DNA of 38,917 bases from assembly GCA_019237945.1 (NCBI GenBank), contig JAFAOG010000192.1, positions 1 through 38,917 on the forward strand, written 5' to 3'. The notes under the pieces were generated by a model. The model was given only the letters and a program-made list of their open reading frames with translations. It was not told the origin of the DNA and did not search any database. The position numbers and the translations under genes were made by a program. The first letter of the stretch is position 1. Each line of letters opens with the position of its first letter. The stretch comes from Deltaproteobacteria bacterium (GTDB taxonomy: Bacteria; Myxococcota_A; Polyangia; Haliangiales; Haliangiaceae). Below are positions 32,520 to 38,917 of the stretch, piece by piece.

Positions 32520-35500
32520 TTACGCCGCGCTGGAGCCCGTTATTCCGCGCACATGTAGGAGCCACGCACCGTCGGCGAGCGGCTGCATCCCGACGTGATC
32601 CGGAACCGATTGGAGCCGCTCCGAAACCGCGATGTCCTGGCACACCGCCGACGAGATCCCGACGTGGCCCGGCGCCACCCACGACGGAAGCGCGAGCGCG
32701 AGCTCGACGTTCTGCCCGAAGTAATCGAGGCGACCACTCTGCGTGAGCGCCATCATCGGGCCGCGATGCACACCAACGCGCGCGCGCAGACCTCGCGTCA
32801 CCGGATCGCGATCGAGCGCCGCTTGCAGCGCGAGCGCCGCCTCGACCGCCGGCTTCGGACGCTCGAACGCCGCAATCGCGATCCCACCGAACGTCTTCAC
32901 GAGCGAGCCGCCGAGCTCCCGCGCGAGCGTCGAGACGGCATCGAAGAACCGCGCCGCCACCGGAAACGCGCGCGCATCCCCGAGCTCCTGAAACAACCGC
33001 TGCGCATCATCGAGCTGCGCGACCACCAGCGTCGCCTGCGTGACCGCCATCAGCCGCCCCGGCGCCAGGGACTGATCCGGGAACAGCTCGCGGAACGCGG
33101 CCGTCGCCATCACGCGCGCCGCACTCAACGCAAACGCGCGATCACCCGCACGCTCGACGCGAACGAGCAGCTCGCGCGGCGCCGGATTGACGAGCGTCAG
33201 CAGCTGATCGCCCGCGGTCGCCGGCGGGAGCTCGCCCGGCTCACCGAGCGTCACGTCGACGCGCCGCACGCCACCACTCGCCGTCACCCGCAGCTCGTGC
33301 GCGCGCGGCAGCTGCGGACTCCGCACGAGGTAGTACCCCGCCGCCAGCGACAGCGGCAGCGCGAACCGCTCCCCGGGCGCGAGCCGCACCTGCGCCGCGA
33401 CGTGCGGGAAGTGCGCCGGCCCACCGATGCAGTACGTGCGCGTCTCGACGTCGCGGACCTGCGGCGACGCGCGGAACGCGAGCTCGATCGCCCGCGAGAA
33501 ATCAACGCCAAATCCGATGTTGCACGTCTTGCACGCCCCGTGCTCCTCGATCTTCGCGAGCGAATCGACCACGCTCGTCGGGATCCGGCACGACGGACAG
33601 ATCACGTCCCACACCATCGCCAAGACCCCTGCCCTCGCCGCGTGCAGGCACGCCTCGACGAGCGCCTCCTCGGGCACACCGAACTTGTGCGCGAGCTCGA
33701 TCGGCCGGATCCGCGCGACGTCCTGCTCGCTCGCGTGCAGCAGATACGACACGAGCGCCTCCGTCGCGCGCGCATCGACCCCCGCCGCCGCCAGCTGCTC
33801 CTGCGCCTCCGCCACGCGCTCGCGCGCCGCCGCCGACACCGTGACCTCCGGCGTGATCGGATCGATCTCCGGCCCCGGCCCCGCGGCGAGCACGCGATCC
33901 AGCCGCGTATAAACGGCGTCGAGCTTCTTCTTGTACTTGACGCCGATCTCCCACTTCGACAGCACGCGCGCGAGCATGCCGCGCGGCTCGAGCTTGATCG
34001 TGTTGCGCAGCTTCGTGCCACCGCCCGCGGTGCGCTCCAGCTGGACCTCTGCCACATACCAGCGCAGCACGCCCTTCTCGAACACGCGCAGCACGACGTG
34101 CCGGCTGCCTTCGATCCACTCGTACGGATGCTCGCGCCACTGCAGCGCGATACCGGCGACGCGCTGATGCCCGGTCGTGTGCGGGCTGTTCGGGACTTTC
34201 GGCCCGCCCGTCGACTCGATCTCGAAGCGCACCGGCGCCAGCCCCGTCGCGCGGTTCATCTTCTCGGTGTTCGACACGAACGGCCACAGCGCCTCGGGCG
34301 ACGACGCGAGCTCCCACTCGAACACATAGGTCTGCACGCGATCCGGCTTCACGATCGGTGGCGACGGATGCGCCGCCACGAGCGCCGTCGAGCGACCGAA
34401 CAGCTGATCGATCGCGGCGAGCACCTCCGCCGCATCCTGAGGCCGGCCACGCGGATCCTTGTCGAGACAGCGCGCGACGAGATCGGCGACCGCCGGCGTC
34501 ACCTCCGGCACGACGGCATCGAGACGCGGCGGCGGCTCGCGCAGGTGCTGCAGAATGACGCCCATCTGGTTGTCGTCCTGCGTGACGAACGGCGGGCGTC
34601 CCGCGATCAGCGCGAACAGACAGCACCCGAGCGCATACACATCCGTCGCAGCGGTGACCTGCGCGCCCTGGCACTGCTCGGGCGCCATGAACTCCGGCGT
34701 CCCAAGCACCGCACCCTCGCGCGTCGCGCCCTCGGGCAGGTGGCTCTCCTGCAGCCGCGCGATGCCGAAATCGCCGAGCTTGATCAGCTGGCCCGTCGGC
34801 TCGGCGTCGAGCTCGGCGCCCGCGCGCACGAACATCATGTTGTCGGGCTTGACGTCGCGATGGACGATCCCCAACCGGTGCGGCTCGACGAGCGCGCGAC
34901 ACGTATCGGCGATGATCGCGAGCGCGAGCCGCTCCGGCAGCTTGCCGAGCCGACGCACCGCATGCGCGACGCTGCCGCCCGGCACGAGCTCGAGCACGAG
35001 GTAGTGAAGGCCCTTGTCCTCGTTGAGATCGATCACGTTCGCGATGAACGGGCTGCCGACCTTCGCGAGCACGCGGCCTTCCTTGCGAAACCTCCGCAGC
35101 AGCTCCGCATCGGCGGCGATCTCGGGGCGCAGCAGCTTGATCGCGACGTTCGGTCCGCCGGTCTGATCGCGCGCCTCCCACACCTCGCCCATCGCGCCCG
35201 CGCCGAGCTGCTTCGACAGCTCGAACCGTCCGAGCTGCAGCCCGAGCCCCGGCCGCGACGGCCGCGCGACCTCGATCTCCTTGAGCGTCGTCCGCACCGT
35301 CGCCGCGCCGAGCAGCTGGCGCACGAGCTCGGACGCGGTCGGTCGCGCGTCGGGATCCGCCGCCATCGCCGCCCCGACGATCGCGCGCACGCCCTCCGGA
35401 ACCTCGCGACGCTCCGCGAACAGCTGCAACAAGGCCCCGAGCGCATACACATCGCTCGTCGGATCCACGATCTCGCCGGGCGCGCGACAGTACTCGACCC

Positions 35501-36005
35501 ACGGATGCGCCGCCGAGTGCATCGCGAGCCCGGTCAGCTCGATGCGCGGCCGATCCCCCGCTCCAACATGCGCGGCCCACGGATGCAGCTGCCCGTGCAC
35601 GATCCCGACGTGATGCGCAGCCGCGATCGCACGCGCGAGCTCGCCGATGAGGTTCATCGCGCGCGAGATGTCGAACGCGTCCTGATCGATCAGCTCGGCG
35701 ATCGGCGGCGTGCTGTCGCCTTCGATCGTCACCGTCGGCGGAGCCGCTTCGATCGACAGCACCTGCCGCACGGCCGGATGATCGACCGCCGCGATCGAGC
35801 GCAGCCGCCCCTCGAGCTGCGTCCACTGCGGCGACCCGGGCCCGAAGCTCAGCTGCATCAGCTCGACGAGTTGTTCGCCCTTGCGCGCGAGCAAGCTCGT
35901 CCCATCGGGGCCGGCGCCGAGCTGTGCGAGTGGCTGCAGCTCCGTTGCGCTCGCGCCGGACTGCGCGGCGAACAGCGCCGGCATGGTCTGATCGACCGAC
36001 CCCAC
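32520..36005 (-). CDS. Multidomain pseudokinase-kinase-SRPBCC-DUF5939-cyclase-like protein
   Basis: The 1161-residue protein combines five units. Residues 25-232 look like a pseudokinase: HGQLHPWAAHVG (137-148) instead of HRDxKPxN, and no DFG. Residues 258-537 are a full kinase: GAGAMGEV (268-275), Lys290, HRDVKPDN (382-389), DFG (412-414) and APE (441-443). A START/SRPBCC-like domain spans about 557-705. A DUF5939-type region (about 765-900) has CPSC (803-806) and CKTC (825-828), probably zinc-binding. The end (about 990-1125) resembles a class III cyclase, but the second metal Asp in the VKTxGD motif is Gly (VKTFGG). The start is GTG at 36005, 12 bp after the POTRA gene; ATG 35984 is an alternative. 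No membrane helix. It likely integrates a lipid-type or small ligand with phosphorylation. Confidence 0.92.
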   Translation of the reverse strand: MGSVDQTMPALFAAQSGASATELQPLAQLGAGPDGTSLLARKGEQLVELMQLSFGPGSPQWTQLEGRLRSIAAVDHPAVRQVLSIEAAPPTVTIEGDSTPPIAELIDQDAFDISRAMNLIGELARAIAAAHHVGIVHGQLHPWAAHVGAGDRPRIELTGLAMHSAAHPWVEYCRAPGEIVDPTSDVYALGALLQLFAERREVPEGVRAIVGAAMAADPDARPTASELVRQLLGAATVRTTLKEIEVARPSRPGLGLQLGRFELSKQLGAGAMGEVWEARDQTGGPNVAIKLLRPEIAADAELLRRFRKEGRVLAKVGSPFIANVIDLNEDKGLHYLVLELVPGGSVAHAVRRLGKLPERLALAIIADTCRALVEPHRLGIVHRDVKPDNMMFVRAGAELDAEPTGQLIKLGDFGIARLQESHLPEGATREGAVLGTPEFMAPEQCQGAQVTAATDVYALGCCLFALIAGRPPFVTQDDNQMGVILQHLREPPPRLDAVVPEVTPAVADLVARCLDKDPRGRPQDAAEVLAAIDQLFGRSTALVAAHPSPPIVKPDRVQTYVFEWELASSPEALWPFVSNTEKMNRATGLAPVRFEIESTGGPKVPNSPHTTGHQRVAGIALQWREHPYEWIEGSRHVVLRVFEKGVLRWYVAEVQLERTAGGGTKLRNTIKLEPRGMLARVLSKWEIGVKYKKKLDAVYTRLDRVLAAGPGPEIDPITPEVTVSAAARERVAEAQEQLAAAGVDARATEALVSYLLHASEQDVARIRPIELAHKFGVPEEALVEACLHAARAGVLAMVWDVICPSCRIPTSVVDSLAKIEEHGACKTCNIGFGVDFSRAIELAFRASPQVRDVETRTYCIGGPAHFPHVAAQVRLAPGERFALPLSLAAGYYLVRSPQLPRAHELRVTASGGVRRVDVTLGEPGELPPATAGDQLLTLVNPAPRELLVRVERAGDRAFALSAARVMATAAFRELFPDQSLAPGRLMAVTQATLVVAQLDDAQRLFQELGDARAFPVAARFFDAVSTLARELGGSLVKTFGGIAIAAFERPKPAVEAALALQAALDRDPVTRGLRARVGVHRGPMMALTQSGRLDYFGQNVELALALPSWVAPGHVGISSAVCQDIAVSERLQSVPDHVGMQPLADGAWLLHVRGITGSSAA

Positions 36006-36017
36006 CCCGGGAGTGTA

Positions 36018-36584
36018 TCAGCGCTGCACGACGAACGTGATGTCGGCGGCGCCGGCGTCCGTCGACATCTGCACCGCCACGCGGCTCGGCTTGCCGCGCG
36101 AGGCGAGACGGGTCGCCAGCGCCTGACGCGCTTCCTCGAGCCGAGGCGCCGACACCACCTCGCCCGCACCGAGCGTCACGACCCCGGCGTCCTTCGCCGC
36201 AGCGCCCTCGATCGCGACCGCGCGGACATGGAACTGCGCGCCGCGCTCGATCGGGAACGTCACGAACGCGCCGCCGTCCTCGTCGAAGCTGACCTGCGGC
36301 TCGCCGACCTGCGCCGCGAGATACCCACGCGCGACGAGCGCACCCTGCAGCGCGACGCGATCTTGCGCGAGCCTACCCGAATCGAGCTGGTCGCCCGAGC
36401 GCGTCGCCAGCACGTCGCGCAGCGCGGCCGCCGGCAGGTCCGTCGGCCCATCGAGCGCGACGCTCTCCACCTCGCGAGGCCGGCTCGCGCGCGGACCGGC
36501 GTGCGCCTCGCCCTCCGGCAGCTCGCGCATGACGCCCCACACGGAGGCAGCGACGAGAGCACCGGCGACGAGCAGCGAACGCAT
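36018..36584 (-). CDS. Stand-alone POTRA-domain protein, exported
   Basis: The 188-residue product opens with MRSLLVAGALVAASVWGVMREL, a signal peptide or anchor, and then a basic linker. From about 45 on it has two POTRA-like repeats: DVLATRSGDQLDSGRLAQD...LVARGYLAAQVGEPQVSF and GAQFHVRAVAIEGA...VVSAPRLEEARQALATRLASRG, each ending in strands such as FVTFPIE and ITFVVQR. POTRA domains are the periplasmic parts of BamA/TamA/FhaC-type outer-membrane proteins, but no beta-barrel follows. It may serve as an isolated partner or chaperone. I chose the Met at 36584, which starts the hydrophobic signal. It is first in the operon with the multidomain kinase. Confidence 0.82.
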   Translation of the reverse strand: MRSLLVAGALVAASVWGVMRELPEGEAHAGPRASRPREVESVALDGPTDLPAAALRDVLATRSGDQLDSGRLAQDRVALQGALVARGYLAAQVGEPQVSFDEDGGAFVTFPIERGAQFHVRAVAIEGAAAKDAGVVTLGAGEVVSAPRLEEARQALATRLASRGKPSRVAVQMSTDAGAADITFVVQR

Positions 36585-36664
36585 GCACCTGATGACTGCA
36601 ACGCCGGGACCAGCTGTAACCACCTGATCCGGGCGGCGAAAACAGGCAAACCGTAGCCGGTACA

Positions 36665-36680
36665 TCACACCCCCGTGTGA
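36665..36680. promoter_or_regulatory. Inverted repeat in the divergent POTRA/lipoprotein gap
   Basis: TCACAC-cccc-GTGTGA is a perfect 6-bp inverted repeat with a 4-nt spacer, 21 bp before the start of the lipoprotein gene and 80 bp from the POTRA gene start. It fits an operator for the divergent pair, but could be a chance palindrome. Confidence 0.35.
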
Positions 36681-36701
36681 ACCGTGATACGGACCGGCCC
36701 C

Positions 36702-37688
36702 ATGAACCGGATCGGTCTCGTCCTCGCCGTGGCGGCCTGCGGGTCGTCGTCGTCCAAGACTCCCGATGCGCCGATGCATGTCGTCGACGGCCACCCTGAC
36801 GCGCCGATCGACGCCGCCCCCGATGCTTACCTGCCCGACGCGCCCGAGCCGGTCTCCGGTCACTACCACTACGTGATCAGCCGCCAGGTCTGGCCGACGA
36901 CGAACCAGCAGGCGCGCGATGACGGCTTCGATCTCAACAACGATGGCAGCGCCGACAACCAGCTCGGCATGGTGATGGTGTCGCTCGCGGGCCAGGGCTT
37001 CGACGTGCAGACGCCGACCGACCAGGCGTTCGCGCGCGGCACGCCGATCCTGCTCGCCGATCTCGGCGCGAACGATCTGACGACGTCGCAGACCGCGACG
37101 TTCACGATCTACCAGGGCAGCGATCCGAATCCGCCCGCGTGCAGCGGCTCCGCCGATACCGTCTGCGGCCATCACCTGCACGGCAGCGGCACGTTCACCG
37201 CCGCCGCGACGCCGCGCGACACGCCGCTCACCGGCGCGATCGCAACCGGCCAGCTCACAGCAGGTCCCGGTCACCTGAGCGTCAGCCTCAGCGCGTTCGG
37301 AGCGACGCCGGTCACGCTGCTCGGCGCGCGCGCGAAGCTGACGCCGACCGCGGGCGGCATCATGACCGGCATCCTCGGTGGCGCGGTCTCGGTCGCCGAT
37401 CGCGACTCGAAGATCTATCCCGGCTTCGCGGCGTCGATGAACGCGGTCGTCATGCGCGACTGCACGGCGCTGTCGAGCCCGCCACAGTGCGGATGCGCGA
37501 GCGGCTCGTCGGGCGCGAGCGTGATCTCGCTGTTCGACACGACCCACGACTGCAACATCACGACGCAGGAGATCCACGACAACTCGCTGATCATGGCGCT
37601 GTTCGCGCCCGACGTCACCGTCGAGGGTCAGCAGGCGCTGTCGGTCGGCTTCGCCGTGACGGCGGTCGACGCGACGTTCACGCCCTAG
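36702..37688 (+). CDS. Putative lipoprotein, function unknown
   Basis: The start at ATG 36702 gives MNRIGLVLAVAAC, a clear lipoprotein signal; the Cys is followed by Ser run and a long Asp/Pro/Ala/His linker (PDAPMHVVDGHPDAPIDAAPDA). The body (about 280 residues) is beta-rich. It has a repeated pattern of GHYHYVISRQVWPTT, DLNNDGSADNQLG (a DxNxDGxxD-type calcium-binding loop) and TFTIYQGSD, and late cysteines (CSGSADTVCG, CTALSSPPQCGCASG). No catalytic motif was found. It is divergent from the POTRA operon and converges with the ceramidase gene, 19 bp apart. I do not recognise the family. Confidence 0.78.
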   Translation: MNRIGLVLAVAACGSSSSKTPDAPMHVVDGHPDAPIDAAPDAYLPDAPEPVSGHYHYVISRQVWPTTNQQARDDGFDLNNDGSADNQLGMVMVSLAGQGFDVQTPTDQAFARGTPILLADLGANDLTTSQTATFTIYQGSDPNPPACSGSADTVCGHHLHGSGTFTAAATPRDTPLTGAIATGQLTAGPGHLSVSLSAFGATPVTLLGARAKLTPTAGGIMTGILGGAVSVADRDSKIYPGFAASMNAVVMRDCTALSSPPQCGCASGSSGASVISLFDTTHDCNITTQEIHDNSLIMALFAPDVTVEGQQALSVGFAVTAVDATFTP

Positions 37689-37707
37689 AGCCCAGCGGCG
37701 GGGAGCG

Positions 37708-38917
37708 TCAGTTGATCGGCACCGTGACGGTGTTGCCGAAGCGGTCGGTGATCTTCGCCTGCGTCGACGTCGCCGTATCGGTCACCGACACCGCGCCGTT
37801 CGCATCCGTCGTCGCCTGCGCGCTCGACAGCTGAACGTTCGCCGCGTTGAGCAGCGCGACCGTGACCTGCTGCGTGCGCACCGGCACCGGCTGGTTCGAC
37901 GGCATGTTCATGTCCATCAGGCGATAGCCCTTCGTCGCGTGCCACTTGACGGTGACGTTGACGGTCGTCGCGCGCGTCGCGCTCGCTTCGAGGCCGCCCT
38001 GCACGACCGCGAACGGGTTCGAGTCGAGCGTCCAGCCGTTGCCCGTGATGTGGAAGCGATAGTTGCCGAGCGGCACGCCGCCGCGATCGTCGAGCGAGTC
38101 GGTGCTCGGCGCGCCGAGCCACGGCACCGCCTGCCACTCGGCGACCCACACGTGCGTCTGAGGGCCGGAGCGCTGCAGCGGCTCGGGCGTGTACGCGAGC
38201 GAGAAGTCCTGATCGATCACCGGGCGACCGCTGCGGCGCGTGACCGTCGTGTAGACGCCACTGCCCGACGTGGTCTCGCGCTGCAGCTCGACGGTCGGCG
38301 TTTTGACGAGCGGATCGTCGCCGATCCACGTGAAGACGGCCGTGCCGGTGAGGCGCGCGATCTGCGCGGCGGGCTGGGCTTGCGCCGGGTGGCCGGTGCG
38401 CGCCCAGACGTCGGGCGGAATCGTCGACGGGACGGTGCCCGCCATCGGCGCGGGGTCGTCCTTGTCGAGGGCGTCGGTGACGGTCGCGGTCGCGACGCGC
38501 GTCGCGCTGGCGCCGCCGGCGTCCTCGCGCATCGGTGTCATCGCGAGCGGCATCAGCTGGAGCAGCTGCTCGCCGACGTACTCGGCCGCGAGCGGGCCCC
38601 AGAACGTGACGCTCGGCTCGTAGCCGCCAAGCAGCCAGTCCTCGGGGCGCAGCAGATAGCCCATGTGGCCCTGCGCGTAGCTGACGAGGATCGTGTGATC
38701 GGCGGCGACCGGCGACTTGCTGCGGAGGTAGTCCGCGAGCAGCACCGTCATCTCGCCCGGCATCGTGCCGATCACGTAGTCGCCGATGCGCAGCGCGGAG
38801 ATCGTCGTGCGCGTCATCTCGCAGACGGGGTGCGTCGAGTCGACCTTGAAGTCGACCTTGAAGATCGGCCCGAGGATCGGCGCAGCCTGATCGAGCAGGA
38901 GGCAGGAGCCGTAGGGC
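37708..38917 (-). CDS. Neutral ceramidase, C-terminal part (5' end outside the window)
   Basis: The frame is open to the window edge, so the N-terminal catalytic portion is missing. The visible start shows GDYVIGTMPGEMTVLLADYLR and then YAQGHMGYLLRPEDW with GGYEPSVTFWGPLAAEYV, the late motif of neutral/alkaline ceramidases. A linker and a C-terminal immunoglobulin-like domain follow (VWVAEWQAVP...GVPLGNYRFHITG), as in known neutral ceramidases. A further beta-rich extension ends near residue 403 of the visible part. A 12-bp tandem duplication at 38839-38862 encodes FKVDFKVD. The enzyme hydrolyses ceramide to sphingosine and fatty acid, usually secreted; signal peptide lies off the edge. Confidence 0.88.
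   Translation of the reverse strand, partial: PYGSCLLLDQAAPILGPIFKVDFKVDSTHPVCEMTRTTISALRIGDYVIGTMPGEMTVLLADYLRSKSPVAADHTILVSYAQGHMGYLLRPEDWLLGGYEPSVTFWGPLAAEYVGEQLLQLMPLAMTPMREDAGGASATRVATATVTDALDKDDPAPMAGTVPSTIPPDVWARTGHPAQAQPAAQIARLTGTAVFTWIGDDPLVKTPTVELQRETTSGSGVYTTVTRRSGRPVIDQDFSLAYTPEPLQRSGPQTHVWVAEWQAVPWLGAPSTDSLDDRGGVPLGNYRFHITGNGWTLDSNPFAVVQGGLEASATRATTVNVTVKWHATKGYRLMDMNMPSNQPVPVRTQQVTVALLNAANVQLSSAQATTDANGAVSVTDTATSTQAKITDRFGNTVTVPIN
38839..38862. repeat. 12-bp tandem duplication within the ceramidase gene
   Basis: GTCGACCTTGAA occurs twice in a row, at 38839-38850 and 38851-38862. Read on the minus strand it adds an in-frame FKVD repeat (FKVDFKVD). The reading frame is kept. Confidence 0.8.

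Noticed and set aside
32595..36656. Plus-strand open frame of 1353 codons antisense to the multidomain kinase
   Set aside because: The product is Arg-rich and low complexity; the minus-strand frame has all kinase motifs.
36585..37577. N-terminal extension of the POTRA frame to 37577
   Set aside because: The extra 331 residues are antisense to the lipoprotein gene and precede a clear signal peptide at 36584.

Overview
The window is GC-rich (roughly 70%), densely coding DNA. It carries a strongly predatory/myxobacterial flavour: eukaryotic-type Ser/Thr kinases, many lipoproteins whose lipobox Cys is followed by Pro-Asp-Ala linkers, an IgGFc-binding-type surface protein, a MYXO-CTERM-like tail, M16 peptidase pairs and a neutral ceramidase. 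I infer a Myxococcota chromosome, probably near Kofleriaceae/Haliangiales. That assignment rests on protein style only. I saw no rRNA, tRNA, CRISPR array, prophage or plasmid functions.

Region 1 (1-7373) holds a desaturase, a small secreted peptide and a compact DNA-repair island. The island comprises Ku, a PolX-like protein with an intact PHP domain but an eroded polymerase site, a DUF72 protein, and a LigD-type protein that has the 3'-phosphoesterase and polymerase domains but no ligase domain. A small membrane protein is translationally coupled to the last. Unusual DNA elements sit between these genes: a 27-bp-stem hairpin built from 9-bp units, a 17-bp tandem duplication, and a 9-bp inverted repeat between divergent starts.

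Region 2 (7361-14557) is envelope-oriented: a carbohydrate-binding glycosidase-like lipoprotein, a transmembrane Ser/Thr kinase with a Cys-rich outer domain, and an operon of one active and one inactive M16 peptidase.

Region 3 (14639-22303) is a long same-strand run. It begins with a small unknown protein and ribosomal protein S21, then PrmA and RsmE (ribosome methylation), a polytopic membrane protein, an alkylsulfatase-like metallo-hydrolase, an RDD membrane protein and a MshEN/GAF-like/HEAT protein. A separate PAS-GAF histidine kinase and a lipoprotein follow (22440-24951).

Region 4 (24956-30222) contains a 996-residue in-frame fusion of a GH25 lysozyme and an IgGFc-binding-type protein, a GNAT acetyltransferase, a four-helix membrane protein with a His-rich tail, and a RAYT-type transposase with REP-like palindromes beside it.

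Region 5 (30364-36584, minus strand) is a tightly packed four-gene operon: a stand-alone POTRA protein, a 1161-residue pseudokinase-kinase-SRPBCC-DUF5939-cyclase-like protein, a secreted protein of unknown function and a secreted guanidino-deiminase-like protein. This is the strongest candidate for an undescribed system in the window. Region 6 (36702-38917) holds a lipoprotein and the C-terminal part of a neutral ceramidase that runs off the window end.
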